Position numbers and translations under genes: made by a program. Positions 17,081 to 29,781 of a DNA stretch of 36,217 nt are shown in pieces. The notes under the pieces were generated by a model. It made no database searches, had not been told where the DNA came from, and saw only the letters and a program-made list of their open reading frames with translations. Origin of the DNA: Pseudomonadota bacterium (GTDB taxonomy: Bacteria; Pseudomonadota; Gammaproteobacteria; Burkholderiales; Burkholderiaceae_C). Position 1 is the first letter of the stretch, and every line of letters begins with the position of its first letter. The stretch spans positions 1 to 36,217 of the forward strand of contig JAJZAQ010000027.1 of NCBI GenBank assembly GCA_021799355.1. Reading direction: 5' to 3'.

Positions 17081-17746
17081 TCAGCGTTTGGCCGGGCGCA
17101 AGTGCTGCACGAACCAGTCGGCGGCCAGCCGGGCCACTTCGTCGAGCTTGCCCGGCTCCTCGAACAGGTGCGTCGCACCGGGGACGATGACGGTGCGATG
17201 CTCGCCACCGAGCTGCTGCGCCGCCGCGGCGTTGAGGGTGATGACCTCGGTGTCCAGGCCGCCGACGATGAGCAGAGTCGGCGCGCGCACCCGGGGTAGC
17301 GCCTGTCCGGCCAGGTCGGGCCGGCCGCCGCGCGACACCACCGCGCCGACACGCTGCGGCCGCTGTGCCGCGGCGATCAGTGCCGCTGCCGCGCCGGTAC
17401 TGGCGCCGAACAGCCCGAGCGGCAGCGCCTGCGTCGCCGGCTGCCGCGCCAGCCAATCGACCACGTCGGTCAGCCGCGCCGCCAGCCGCGCGATGTCGAA
17501 ACGGTACTGCGCCGTGTATTGATCGACGGCGTTCTCCTCCGCCGTGAGCAAATCCAGCAGCAACGTGCCCAACCCGGCGCGCTGCAAAAACTGCGCGACG
17601 CGCTGGTTGCGCCGGCTGAAACGGCTGCTGCCGCTGCCGTGGGCGAATGCCACCAGCGCGAAGGCGTCGGGCGGCAGCACCAGGCAGCCCTGCAGCACGG
17701 CGGCCTGGCAGTCGATGGACACGTCGAGCGCGGCAGCGGGTGTCAT
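17081..17746 (-). CDS. Dienelactone-hydrolase-like alpha/beta hydrolase
   Basis: A 221-residue cytoplasmic alpha/beta hydrolase. The nucleophile elbow GASTG places Ser116, and Asp165 (GGLDTE) and His193 (GATHLFEEPG) complete a plausible catalytic triad; FAHGSGSSR (34-42) is the oxyanion-side loop. It resembles dienelactone hydrolase-like proteins that in many proteobacteria are found next to, or fused with, a phosphoribosyltransferase domain. Here the phosphoribosyltransferase is a separate gene two positions upstream, and the erythromycin esterase-like gene lies between. ATG 17746 has GAAGG at seven bases and is chosen over GTG 17752. The substrate is unknown. Confidence 0.85.
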   Translation of the reverse strand: MTPAAALDVSIDCQAAVLQGCLVLPPDAFALVAFAHGSGSSRFSRRNQRVAQFLQRAGLGTLLLDLLTAEENAVDQYTAQYRFDIARLAARLTDVVDWLARQPATQALPLGLFGASTGAAAALIAAAQRPQRVGAVVSRGGRPDLAGQALPRVRAPTLLIVGGLDTEVITLNAAAAQQLGGEHRTVIVPGATHLFEEPGKLDEVARLAADWFVQHLRPAKR

Positions 17747-17764
17747 GCGCACACCTTCACGTCG

Positions 17765-19081
17765 TCAATCCGCCGCCAGCGCCGGCTCCGGGCGATGCCA
17801 GTGCGGCGGCGTGTCCAGCGGTTCGAGCGCAGCGGTTTCGTCCAGGTGGAACACGGCGTCGAATTGCTGTGCCAGCGAAGTGACGAAATAGTGGCTGGCG
17901 CGCTCGGTTTGCGGCAGGTAGAGCACGCCGATGGCGCGTTCCAGCAGGGTTTCGCGCAGGGGCTGCGCCGCGGGGACGTCCAGTCGCAGGAAAAACCGGT
18001 CCAGCCCGCTGCGGTGGAACAGGTACTCCACGCTGTCGGGCAGCGCCGGGCGCACCCATTTGTGCTCGACCTCGCCGTCCCACTGCGAGGCGGCGGAAAC
18101 GTAGCCGGTATAGGTGGTGAAGCCGACGAGCAGAGCCGCCTGCCCCGCAGCCTGCCGCATGAGCTGGCCGAGGTTCCATTCGCCGCGCAAAGACATTTCC
18201 GTGGCGCGGGCGTCGCCGAGGTGCGAGTTGTGCGCCCAGACGACCACCTTGCCCGTGCCGCCGCGGCGGCGGCGATAGTCGGCCAGCGCCAGCAGGGTGT
18301 CGCGCATGTGGGCGTCGCGCAGATTCCAGGTGTTGACCCGCCTGCCGAACATGGCGCGGTAGTAATTCTCGGCGTTGACCACCACCGCGGCGTTGCGCTC
18401 GGCGTAGAAATGGCCGTCAACCGCCGTCAGACCGTCGCGCTCCAGGACGGACTGCGCCTGCTGGCGCAACTGCAGCAGTTGCGCGACCACGGCGTCACGC
18501 GCGGGCTGGCGCTGGCCGAACGCCGCTTCATAGCCATACACCTGCGGCTCGCGCACATGGTCGAGCGCGGCGTAACGCGAGCGTGCCTGCTCGGCCTGCT
18601 CGGGGTCGATCTGCTGCAAATAGTGGATCACCGCATCGGCCGACCGGTACAGGCTGTACAGATCCAGGCCGTAAAACCCCACGCGCTGCGCCGCTGGCCG
18701 GCCGGCGTTGTCCACGCGCAGCCAGGAAATGAAGTCGAGCACTTCGCGGTTACGCCACATCCATTGCGGAAACCGCTCGAAATCGTCGAGCGCGGAGGTG
18801 GCGTCGTCGCCGCTGTCGGCCTGCACATAGCGATCGACCCGCCAGGCATCCGGCCAGTCGGCTTCGACGGCCACGGCGTCGAACCCCAGCTCGGTGATCA
18901 GCCTGCGGGTGATCTGCGCGCGCATCCGGTAAAACTCCTGCGTGCCGTGCGTGGCCTCGCCAAGCAACACGAAACGCCGCGACGCGGCCATGTCGAGCAG
19001 GGTGTCCAAATCGGTATCGCGCTCCTGCAGCCGCTGCGCCAGGTCGCGCACGGCGAGAAACGGCGTCGTCGGCATGGTCAT
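17765..19081 (-). CDS. Erythromycin esterase family protein
   Basis: A 438-residue member of the erythromycin esterase (EreA/EreB-like, succinoglycan biosynthesis) superfamily. Motifs are GEATHGTQEFY (41-51, with the catalytic-type His45 and Glu42), EADWPDAWRVDRYV (73-86) and WAHNSHLGDARATEM (282-296). True macrolide esterases form one small branch; most chromosomal members, including those next to a phosphoribosyltransferase, have unknown substrates, so resistance should not be assumed. The ATG overlaps the stop codon of the upstream phosphoribosyltransferase (ATGA) and has AGGAG seven bases upstream. The hydrolase gene follows after 18 nt. Confidence 0.9.
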   Translation of the reverse strand: MTMPTTPFLAVRDLAQRLQERDTDLDTLLDMAASRRFVLLGEATHGTQEFYRMRAQITRRLITELGFDAVAVEADWPDAWRVDRYVQADSGDDATSALDDFERFPQWMWRNREVLDFISWLRVDNAGRPAAQRVGFYGLDLYSLYRSADAVIHYLQQIDPEQAEQARSRYAALDHVREPQVYGYEAAFGQRQPARDAVVAQLLQLRQQAQSVLERDGLTAVDGHFYAERNAAVVVNAENYYRAMFGRRVNTWNLRDAHMRDTLLALADYRRRRGGTGKVVVWAHNSHLGDARATEMSLRGEWNLGQLMRQAAGQAALLVGFTTYTGYVSAASQWDGEVEHKWVRPALPDSVEYLFHRSGLDRFFLRLDVPAAQPLRETLLERAIGVLYLPQTERASHYFVTSLAQQFDAVFHLDETAALEPLDTPPHWHRPEPALAAD

Positions 19082-19743
19082 TGGTGTGCTCCTGTGCCGG
19101 GGAACTGCGCCAGCAGGGTGCGCACTTCCTCGTCGCTCGTCTGGTCGAACACCGCGTAAAACTGGCCGACAGCCTGGAAATTCGCCGGACGCAGCACGCT
19201 GACGAAGGCGTCGCAGACATCACCCAGCCGCTGCGGCGCATCAAACGGTGCCACGGGGACGGCGGCGATCAGCCGCGCCGGGCGGCGCGTGCGCAGCGCC
19301 TTCAGCGCAGCGCGCATCGACGCCCCGGTGGCCAGACCGTCATCGACCACGATCACGGTGCGCCCCTGCACCCGCACGGCCGGCCGCGTGCCGCGGTACA
19401 CCGCTTCGCGGCGCTGGAGTTCGCGCGACTCCTCGGCCATGACCCGGTCGATGTCGCGCTGCGACACGCCGGCCAGTGCGATGACGTCCTGGTTGAGGTC
19501 GATCGCCCCTCCAGAGGCAATCGCCCCCATCGCCAACTCGGGCTGCGACGGCAGACCGAGCTTGCGCACGATCAACACGTCGAATTCGGCGCCGAGCGCC
19601 TTGGCGACTTCATACCCCACCGGCACGCCGCCTCGGGGCAGAGCGAGAACCACCACGTCGTCATTCGCCCCGATTTCCGCGGCCAGCGCCTGCGCCAGTT
19701 CCTTGCCGGCCTCGCGACGGTTTTTGAAAACCCGATCCTGCAT
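19078..19743 (-). CDS. Phosphoribosyltransferase family protein
   Basis: A 221-residue type I PRTase-fold protein. The PRPP-binding signature VIVVDDGLATGASM is at 130-143, and the N-terminal VVLALPRGGVPVGYEVAKAL (31-50) and RKLGLPSQPELAMGAIA match the uncharacterised family of 'predicted phosphoribosyltransferases' found beside hydrolases and erythromycin esterase-like proteins. It could transfer phosphoribose or act as a ligand-binding regulator. It is first in the minus-strand run and shares four bases (ATGA) with the esterase gene. The ATG at 19743 has GGGAGG at seven bases. Upstream, at 19802-19815, is a degenerate FNR-like dyad. Confidence 0.88.
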   Translation of the reverse strand: MQDRVFKNRREAGKELAQALAAEIGANDDVVVLALPRGGVPVGYEVAKALGAEFDVLIVRKLGLPSQPELAMGAIASGGAIDLNQDVIALAGVSQRDIDRVMAEESRELQRREAVYRGTRPAVRVQGRTVIVVDDGLATGASMRAALKALRTRRPARLIAAVPVAPFDAPQRLGDVCDAFVSVLRPANFQAVGQFYAVFDQTSDEEVRTLLAQFPGTGAHQ

Positions 19744-19801
19744 CCCGTTGCCTCCCGCGCCCAGACATGCAGCGACCTTAGTGCGGCAAGCGCCTTTGTC
19801 C

Positions 19802-19815
19802 ATGATCCAGGTCAT
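19802..19815. promoter_or_regulatory. Degenerate FNR-like dyad upstream of the PRTase gene
   Basis: On the minus strand ATGACCTGGATCAT matches the FNR/ANR consensus in seven of ten conserved positions and has the CTGG centre seen in some betaproteobacterial ANR sites. Its centre is about 65 nt before the PRTase ATG. This is a tentative call. The rest of the 241-bp gap (19744-19984) shows no gene. Confidence 0.3.
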
Positions 19816-19984
19816 ATCCGCCGCTTGCCGCCACGGCTCGCTCCTGCAACCGCGGGGGCAAGGAGCAGCCGGCAAAGCCTGCCGGACCCGGGCCGCCCCA
19901 CCCCCGTTCGCCGGTCTGTCAGCAAACGGCGCCGCTGGGCGTTACTGCTCCATCACACGCTGATTCACGCAGGAGGTTGCCATC

Positions 19985-20338
19985 ATGTTCCGTCACGTTC
20001 TCGCCGCGCTCGCCGGGTGTGCCGCGCTGGCAGCCACACCGGCGGCGCACGCCGACCGGGTGTTCTGGTCGGTCAACGTCGGGGTGCCGGGAGTCGTCAC
20101 CACGTTCAGCAACGCCTACCCGGTGTACCAAGCGCCGCCGGTGGTGTACGCCCCCCCGCCCGCGCTGCCGCCGGTGTATTTCGCTCCGCCCCCGCCGCCT
20201 CCGCCACCGCGCCCGGTGTATTACGGTTACGCACCGGTTTACGCCCCGGTGTACGGCGTGCCGATGCGTCGCTGGGAGCACCGCCACTGGCGCCACGAGC
20301 ACCGCGACTGGGACGACCGGCGCTGGGATGACCGCTAA
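19985..20338 (+). CDS. Small exported Pro/Tyr-rich protein (hypothetical)
   Basis: A 117-residue protein with a typical signal peptide (MFRHVLAALAGCAALAATPAAHA, 23 residues). The mature part begins DRVFWSVNVGVPG, continues as a Pro/Tyr/Val-rich low-complexity tract (PVYQAPPVVYAPPPALPPVYF), has eight consecutive prolines, and ends in an Arg/His/Asp/Trp-rich tail (repeats of HRHW, HEHRDWDDR, RWDDR). Similar small proteins are common in proteobacterial envelopes and have no established function. The ATG has an excellent AGGAGG at eight bases. The gene stands alone between two minus-strand genes. The His-rich tail could bind metal, but this is speculation. Confidence 0.8.
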   Translation: MFRHVLAALAGCAALAATPAAHADRVFWSVNVGVPGVVTTFSNAYPVYQAPPVVYAPPPALPPVYFAPPPPPPPPRPVYYGYAPVYAPVYGVPMRRWEHRHWRHEHRDWDDRRWDDR

Positions 20339-20347
20339 AGCCGCTGC

Positions 20348-21844
20348 TCAACGGCGGTTGCCGCCGCCGAGCAAACCGCCGAGCACGCCGCGGATGAGCT
20401 CGCGCCCGACCGCGCTGCCGATGGATCGCGCAGCGGATTTGGCCAGGGTTTCGAGCAGCGAGTCTTTCCGCCCCGAGCCGCGTGCCAGGCCACCCAGACC
20501 CTGACCCAGGGTGTCGAGCACGCCGCCCGGACGCGGCGCGGTGGCGGACCCGGCTGGCGCCTGCGCCGGTTCGACCCGGCCTTTGAGCCGCTCGTAGGCC
20601 GACTCGCGATCGACCGCGGTGTCGTACACCCCGGCGACCAGCGACTGCGCCAGCAGCGCCTGGCGTTCTTCGGCACTGATCGGGCCGATGCGCCCGCCAG
20701 GAGCGAGCATCCACACCCGCTCGGTCGGCAGCGGCCTTCCCTTTTCATCCAATAGCGACACCAGCGCCTCGCCGGTGGCCAGCTCGGTGATGGCTTGCGC
20801 GATGTCCAGCGGCGGGTTCGGGCGCATGGTGTCGGCCGCCGTTTTCACCGCTTTCTGGTCGCGCGGGGTGTAGGCGCGCAGCGCGTGCTGGATGCGGTTG
20901 CCCAGTTGCCCGAGCACGGTATCCGGCACGTCGAGCGGGTTCTGCGTGATGAAGTACACGCCCACGCCCTTGGAGCGGATCAGCCGCACCACCTGCTCGA
21001 CTTTTTCCAACAGCGGCTTGGGCGCGTCGTTGAACAGCAGATGCGCTTCGTCGAAAAAGAACACCAGCTTGGGTTGCTCGGGGTCGCCGACTTCGGGCAG
21101 GCGGTCGAACAGCTCGGACAGCAGCCACAGCAGAAAGGTCGCGTACAGCCGCGGCGACTGGTAGAGCTTGTCGGCGGCGAGGATGTTGACCACGCCGCGG
21201 CCGTCCACCGTCTGCATCAGGTCGGCGATATCGAGCATCGGCTCGCCGAAGAATTTGTCGGCACCCTGCGCCTCCAGCGCCAGCAGGCCGCGCTGGATGG
21301 CGCCGACGCTGGCCGCGCTGATGTTGCCGTATTCGGTGGTGAAGCTCGCCGCGTTGTCTCCCACCTCCTGCAGCATCGCGCGCAGGTCTTTGAGGTCGAG
21401 CAGCAGCAGGCCGTAGTCGTCGGCGATCTTGAACACCAGGTTGAGCACCCCGGTCTGGGTTTCGTTGAGCTGCAGCAGCCGCGCGAGCAGCAGCGGCCCC
21501 ATGTCGGAAATGGTCGCGCGCACCGGGTGGCCCTGCTCGCCGAACACGTCCCACAGCGTCACCGGGCAGGCGGCGAACTGCGGCTCGGGCAGCCCCAGGG
21601 TCTTGAGCCGCTCGGCCAGCTTGGGGCTGAGGCTGCCCGGCTGCGAGATGCCGGTCAGGTCGCCCTTGACGTCGGCCATGAACACCGGGGTGCCGATGCG
21701 CGAAAAGCCTTCGGCCAGCAGTTGCAGGCTGACGGTCTTGCCGGTGCCGGTGGCGCCGGTGATCAGGCCGTGGCGGTTGGCCAGACGCGGCAGCAGCTGG
21801 CAGGTGACGTCGCCGTGGCGGGCAATGACGATGGGATCGGGCAT
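20348..21844 (-). CDS. DUF853 / YjgR-type HerA-like ATPase
   Basis: A 498-residue P-loop ATPase of the DUF853 (E. coli YjgR) family, distantly related to HerA/FtsK DNA translocases. Walker A is GATGTGKT (30-37), followed by [15 protein letters not shown]; Walker B is VFFFDEAH (261-268); and a sensor-type QNP ([11 protein letters not shown]) follows. The C-terminus is a Gly/Arg-rich low-complexity tail ([18 protein letters not shown]). The cellular role is not established. The open frame extends far upstream through yebC, but the ATG at 21844 with GAGG at eight bases gives the family N-terminus [10 protein letters not shown]. It is divergent from yebC. Confidence 0.92.
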   Translation of the reverse strand: MPDPIVIARHGDVTCQLLPRLANRHGLITGATGTGKTVSLQLLAEGFSRIGTPVFMADVKGDLTGISQPGSLSPKLAERLKTLGLPEPQFAACPVTLWDVFGEQGHPVRATISDMGPLLLARLLQLNETQTGVLNLVFKIADDYGLLLLDLKDLRAMLQEVGDNAASFTTEYGNISAASVGAIQRGLLALEAQGADKFFGEPMLDIADLMQTVDGRGVVNILAADKLYQSPRLYATFLLWLLSELFDRLPEVGDPEQPKLVFFFDEAHLLFNDAPKPLLEKVEQVVRLIRSKGVGVYFITQNPLDVPDTVLGQLGNRIQHALRAYTPRDQKAVKTAADTMRPNPPLDIAQAITELATGEALVSLLDEKGRPLPTERVWMLAPGGRIGPISAEERQALLAQSLVAGVYDTAVDRESAYERLKGRVEPAQAPAGSATAPRPGGVLDTLGQGLGGLARGSGRKDSLLETLAKSAARSIGSAVGRELIRGVLGGLLGGGNRR

Positions 21845-21889
21845 GATGCAAACCTCGAGATGCGGGAGATCGGCGGCGGGAGGCGAACG

Positions 21890-21895
21890 TAGAAT
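21890..21895 (+). promoter_or_regulatory. Predicted -10 box of yebC-purD
   Basis: TAGAAT on the plus strand, about 73 nt before the yebC ATG in the 123-bp gap between the divergent DUF853 gene and yebC. The -35 match is weak. The same hexamer precedes ETF-QO and ahcY. Confidence 0.4.
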
Positions 21896-21967
21896 CGGCA
21901 GTCTATCAACGCCAATTCCGGCACCGCCCCTGCTGCGGCGGGCCGTTTCCAGGAGCATCGCACCACC

Positions 21968-22690
21968 ATGGCCGGACATTCCAAATGGGCCAATATCCAG
22001 CATCGAAAAGGCCGCCAGGACGAAAAGCGCGGCAAGATCTGGACCAAGATCATTCGTGAAATTTCGGCCGCGGCCCGCTTGGGTGGCGGCGACCCCGGCG
22101 CCAACCCGCGGCTGCGGCTGGCAATCGACAAGGCCAAGGCGGCCAATATGCCCGCCGATACCATCAAGAAAAACATCGACAAGGCCACGGGCGCGCTCGA
22201 GGGCGTGAACTACGAGGAAATCCGCTATGAGGGTTACGGCGTCGGCGGGGCGGCGCTGATCATCGACTGCCTGACCGACAACCGCGTGCGCACCGTCGCC
22301 GAAGTACGACATGCGCTGTCCAAGCACGGCGGCAACCTCGGCACCGAAGGCTCGGTGGCGTTCCAGTTCAAACATGTCGGACAACTGGTGTTCGCCCCCG
22401 GCACCTCCGAAGACAAGGTGATGGAAGTCGCGCTCGAAGCCGGCGCCGACGACGTGCTCAGCGACGAAGACGGCGCCGTCGAGGTGCTGACTGCGCCGCA
22501 GCAGTTCGAGGCCGTGCGCGACGCGCTGGCCAAGGCCGGCCTGACGCCCGAAGTCGCGCACGTGACCATGCGCCCGGAAAACAGCGTCGAACTCGGCGGC
22601 GAGGACGCGGAAAAAATGCAAAAACTCATCGACGCGCTGGAAGACCTCGACGACGTGCAGGAGGTCTACCACAACGCCGTGTTCGGCTGA
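21968..22690 (+). CDS. yebC: YebC/PmpR family protein
   Basis: A 240-residue member of the YebC/TACO1 family. The canonical N-terminus [61 protein letters not shown] and [10 protein letters not shown] are all present. Members have been described as transcription regulators (PmpR) and, more recently, as ribosome-associated translation factors that ease stalling at proline runs; which applies here cannot be told from sequence. The gene is 14 nt upstream of purD and likely cotranscribed. An AGGAG lies 12 nt before the ATG, a longer spacing than usual. Confidence 0.95.
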   Translation: MAGHSKWANIQHRKGRQDEKRGKIWTKIIREISAAARLGGGDPGANPRLRLAIDKAKAANMPADTIKKNIDKATGALEGVNYEEIRYEGYGVGGAALIIDCLTDNRVRTVAEVRHALSKHGGNLGTEGSVAFQFKHVGQLVFAPGTSEDKVMEVALEAGADDVLSDEDGAVEVLTAPQQFEAVRDALAKAGLTPEVAHVTMRPENSVELGGEDAEKMQKLIDALEDLDDVQEVYHNAVFG

Positions 22691-22704
22691 CTGCGGGCCA
22701 CCCC

Positions 22705-23988
22705 ATGAAAATTCTCGTCATCGGCTCCGGCGGCCGCGAGCACGCCTTGGCCTGGCGGCTGGCGCAGTCGCCACGGGTGCAGACGGTGTTCGTCGCCCCC
22801 GGCAACGGCGGCACGGCGCGTGACCCGCGGCTGAGCAATCTGCAGGTGGCCAACGCCGAAGAACTCGCGGCGTTTTGCCTGCGCGAAAAAATCGCCTACA
22901 CCGTGGTCGGCCCCGAGGCGCCGCTGGCCGCGGGCATCGTCGACGGTTTTCGTGCCCGCGGGCTGAAAATCTTCGGGCCGACGCGCGCCGCCGCCCAGCT
23001 CGAAAGCTCCAAGGCGTTTTCCAAAGACTTCATGCGCCGCCACGGCATTCCGACCGCAGCCTACGAAACCTTCGAAGACCCGGCCGCGGCGCACGACTAC
23101 GTCAGCCGCATGGGCGCGCCCATCGTCGTCAAGGCCGACGGACTGGCCGCGGGCAAGGGCGTGGTGGTGGCGCAAACGCTGGAAGAAGCGCACGCCGCGA
23201 TCGACGACATGCTCGCGGCCAACCGCTACGGCGTGCAGCACAACGCCGGCCGCGCGCGGGTGGTGATCGAGGAATTCCTGCAGGGCGAGGAAGCGAGCTT
23301 CATCGTCATGGTCGACGGCCAGCACGTGCTGCCGCTGGCCTCCAGCCAGGATCACAAACGCCTGCGCGACGGCGACCAGGGGCCGAACACCGGCGGCATG
23401 GGGGCGTACTCGCCCGCGCCGGTGGTCACGCCCGAAGTCCATGCGCGGGTGATGCGCGAAATCATCCTGCCCACCGTCAAGGGCATGGCCGCCGACGGTC
23501 ATCCCTACACCGGATTCCTTTACGCCGGGTTGATGATCGACGCTGCCGGCCGCGCCAAAACCCTGGAGTTCAACTGCCGCATGGGTGACCCGGAAACCCA
23601 GCCCATCATGGCGCGGCTCAAAAGCGATCTGTCGGTGGTGCTGGAAAAAGCCCTGGCCGGTCAGCTCGATCAGGTCGAACTGCAATGGGACCGACGCACC
23701 GCGCTGGCGGTTGTCCTGGCCGCGCAGGGCTATCCCGAGCAACCGCGCAAAGGCGACGTCATCACCGGCCTGCCGGCCAATACCGACGACTGCATGGTGT
23801 TCCACGCCGGCACGGCGCTCGACGCGCAGGGTGTGTTGCGCACCGCGGGCGGCCGCGTGCTGGCGGTGACGGCGCTGGGCGATTCACCGCGCATTGCGCA
23901 GCAACGCGCCTACGACGCGGTGGCGCAGATCCATTTCGACGGCATGCAGTACCGCCACGACATCGGCTGGCGGGCGGTCAAGCGCTGA
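22705..23988 (+). CDS. purD: Phosphoribosylamine-glycine ligase (GAR synthetase)
   Basis: PurD joins phosphoribosylamine and glycine using ATP, the second step of de novo purine synthesis. The 427-residue protein has GSGGREHAL near the N-terminus, an ATP-grasp domain with [15 protein letters not shown], the acidic [31 protein letters not shown] and [12 protein letters not shown] (Mg/ATP site), and the C-terminal barrel with HAGTALD. The length is typical. It follows yebC by 14 nt. Its last 11 bases overlap the end of the convergent pfkB-type gene. Confidence 0.97.
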   Translation: MKILVIGSGGREHALAWRLAQSPRVQTVFVAPGNGGTARDPRLSNLQVANAEELAAFCLREKIAYTVVGPEAPLAAGIVDGFRARGLKIFGPTRAAAQLESSKAFSKDFMRRHGIPTAAYETFEDPAAAHDYVSRMGAPIVVKADGLAAGKGVVVAQTLEEAHAAIDDMLAANRYGVQHNAGRARVVIEEFLQGEEASFIVMVDGQHVLPLASSQDHKRLRDGDQGPNTGGMGAYSPAPVVTPEVHARVMREIILPTVKGMAADGHPYTGFLYAGLMIDAAGRAKTLEFNCRMGDPETQPIMARLKSDLSVVLEKALAGQLDQVELQWDRRTALAVVLAAQGYPEQPRKGDVITGLPANTDDCMVFHAGTALDAQGVLRTAGGRVLAVTALGDSPRIAQQRAYDAVAQIHFDGMQYRHDIGWRAVKR

Positions 23989-24914
23989 CCTGCGTGAGCG
24001 CCAGCAGTGCGGGCAGCGCCTGCGGGTCGAACAGCTCGGTGCCGGGCTGCGCCGCGGTGCCGCTGCCGCAGGCCAACGCCAGACGCAGTGCCTGCCGCGG
24101 CGGATCGCCGCGCGACAAGGCATGCACCAGCGCGCCGACCATCGAATCTCCGGCACCGACGGTGGAGGCAACAGTCACCGCCGGTGCCCGGCCGACGAGC
24201 ACCTGCGTGGCGCTGACCAGCACCGCGCCTTCTCCTCCCAATGAAGCGCAAACCCACTGCACCCCGCGGGCGCACATCTGCTGCGCTGCCTGCACCACGG
24301 CGGCGGTATCGGGCAGCTTGCGGCGCACCAACTGTTCGAGCTCGACACGGTTGGGTTTGATCAGAAACGGCGCTGCGGCGACGGCGCGTTCGAGCATTTC
24401 TCCCTGGGCATCGACGATGGCGCGGGCACCTTGCGCGCGCAACCGGTCGATGACTTCGGCGTAGTAGCCGGTGGGCACGCCGGGCATGCGTGAACCGGTG
24501 AGCACGGCGTAGCCGCTGCCTGTGCGGTCGAGGACGGTGGCGGTGATGTGCTGCAGCGTGGCGGCGTCGAGCTGCGGGCCGATGCCGCTGATTTCGAATT
24601 GCGCCCGGGGCTGCCGCTGCTGCACGGTGACGTTGATGCGGGTTTCGCCGTCGATGCGCACGGCGTGCAAATGGTCCACCTGGTGTTTGACCAGACGGAT
24701 GAACAGGTCGCCGATTTCTCCACCGACCACGGTGCACGCCTGCGCTGCCCGCTGCAGCCGTTTGAGCGCGCGCGCGACGTTGATGCCGTTGCCTCCCGGA
24801 TCGAGGCGGTTGGCGTTGGCGTGGATTTTCTGGTCTTCGACGAGCTGGTCGACGTCGTAGCTCACGTCCACGCAAGGGTTGAGGGTGAGCGTGACGATCG
24901 GCGGCAGCGCGTGC

Positions 24915-24925
<11 letters not shown>
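23978..24925 (-). CDS. pfkB: PfkB-family sugar-phosphate kinase (6- or 1-phosphofructokinase type)
   Basis: A 315-residue ribokinase-superfamily kinase. It matches E. coli PfkB and FruK/LacC-type enzymes: TLTLNPCVDVSYDVD at the start, GGNGINVARA (44-53), VDAQGEML, IKPNRVELEQLV, and the second signature STVGAGDSMVGA (254-265) with catalytic Asp260. The likely reaction is ATP-dependent phosphorylation of fructose-6-phosphate, fructose-1-phosphate or tagatose-6-phosphate; sequence alone does not settle the substrate. ATG 24925 has GGGAGG at eight bases. Its first 11 bases overlap the end of the oxoprolinase gene (coupled translation) and its last 11 bases overlap purD on the opposite strand. Confidence 0.9.
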
Positions 24926-28550
<3,625 letters not shown>

Positions 28551-28567
28551 GGCGCGGCAGCGCAGAG

Positions 28568-29659
28568 TCAGGTGTTCTGCACGCTGATGGTCGGGAACTT
28601 GGCCGAGTAATCGCGTCCTTGCTGCGCCACTTTCACCGCCACCGCGCGGGCGATGGCCTTGTAGCTCTGCGCGATCGCCCCGTCGGGGTCGGCCACCACG
28701 GTGGGCCGGCCGCTGTCGGCCTGCTCGCGGATGCGGATGTCCAGCGGCAGGCCGCCGAGGTAGTCCACGCCATACTCGGCGCTCATGCGCTTGCCGCCGC
28801 CCTCACCGAAAATGTGTTCGACGTGGCCGCACTGCGAGCACACGTGCAGCGCCATGTTTTCCACCACGCCGAGGATCGGCACGCCGACTTTTTCGAACAT
28901 TTTCAGCCCCTTGCGCGCATCGAGCAGGGCGATGTCCTGCGGCGTGGTGACGATGACCGCCCCGGTCAGCGGCACCCGCTGGCTCAGTGTGAGCGCAATG
29001 TCGCCGGTGCCCGGCGGCATGTCGACGATGAGGTAGTCCAGATCGTTCCACGCCGTCTGCCGCAGCAGTTGTTCCAGCGCCTGCGTGGCCATCGGGCCGC
29101 GCCAGATCATGGGGTTGTCGGGTTCGATGAGAAAACCGATCGACATGACCTGCACGCCGTAGTTTTGCAGCGGCTGCATGGTCTGGCCGTCGTGGCTCTG
29201 CGGCTGCCCGCCCACCCCCAGCATCATCGGCTGCGACGGGCCGTAGATGTCGGCGTCGAGCAGTCCGACGCGCGCTCCTTCGGCAGCCAGCGCCAGCGCC
29301 AGGTTGACCGCCGTGGTGCTCTTGCCCACCCCGCCCTTGCCCGAGGCCACGGCGATGATGTTCTTCACTTCGGGCAGCGGCTTCAGACCGCGCTGCACCG
29401 CGTGCGACACCACGTGGCTGCGCACGCTCACCGAGACGTTGTTCACCCCGGGCACGGCCCGCAGCGCGGCGATCACCTGGCGCTGCAATTCGGCGTGCAG
29501 GCTGCGCGCGGGGTAACCGAGTTCGACGTCGAGCGACACATCGCCAGCGTCCACCCGCAGGTTTTTGACGGCTTTTTCGGCCATGAGCGATTGCCCGGTC
29601 TGGGGGTCCATCAGGGTTTGCAGTGCCGCGCGAACCGCGGTGTCGAGAGCTTCAGACAT
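28568..29659 (-). CDS. mrp: Mrp/ApbC/NBP35-type iron-sulfur carrier ATPase
   Basis: A 363-residue P-loop ATPase of the Mrp (ApbC) family, which holds and transfers Fe-S clusters to target proteins in the cytoplasm. An N-terminal MIP18-like domain (about 1-90) precedes the deviant Walker A SGKGGVGKST (106-115), LLDADIYGPSQP, VDMPPGTGD, and the cluster-ligand pair Cys274-x-x-Cys277 (HVCSQCGH). The length is similar to E. coli Mrp (369). The ATG at 29659 gives the family start; the upstream extension to 29773 is unsupported, and no good Shine-Dalgarno is visible. It is divergent from the MFS gene. Confidence 0.95.
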   Translation of the reverse strand: MSEALDTAVRAALQTLMDPQTGQSLMAEKAVKNLRVDAGDVSLDVELGYPARSLHAELQRQVIAALRAVPGVNNVSVSVRSHVVSHAVQRGLKPLPEVKNIIAVASGKGGVGKSTTAVNLALALAAEGARVGLLDADIYGPSQPMMLGVGGQPQSHDGQTMQPLQNYGVQVMSIGFLIEPDNPMIWRGPMATQALEQLLRQTAWNDLDYLIVDMPPGTGDIALTLSQRVPLTGAVIVTTPQDIALLDARKGLKMFEKVGVPILGVVENMALHVCSQCGHVEHIFGEGGGKRMSAEYGVDYLGGLPLDIRIREQADSGRPTVVADPDGAIAQSYKAIARAVAVKVAQQGRDYSAKFPTISVQNT

Positions 29660-29781
29660 AGGGAGCAAGGAAAGATGCTGCGGAAAGCCGCAGTGTAGAG
29701 CCAGCGGCGCAATGCCGAAGCCCCTGTGCGTGCAACCCTTTTGTTGCGCCGCGACAATGGCGGGCCTGCTCATCGCCTGCC

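Noticed and set aside
17765-19081. Calling the erythromycin esterase-like gene a macrolide-resistance gene
   Set aside because: Family membership alone does not show macrolide hydrolysis; context points to a chromosomal metabolic role.
19780-19800. Possible sigma-54 promoter (TGG and TTGC elements) upstream of the PRTase gene
   Set aside because: The spacing between the elements is two bases too long for a -24/-12 promoter.
21845-22672. Upstream extension of the DUF853 ATPase frame through yebC to 774 residues
   Set aside because: The extra N-terminus is antisense to yebC, and the family starts at [10 protein letters not shown] with a good ribosome site at 21844.
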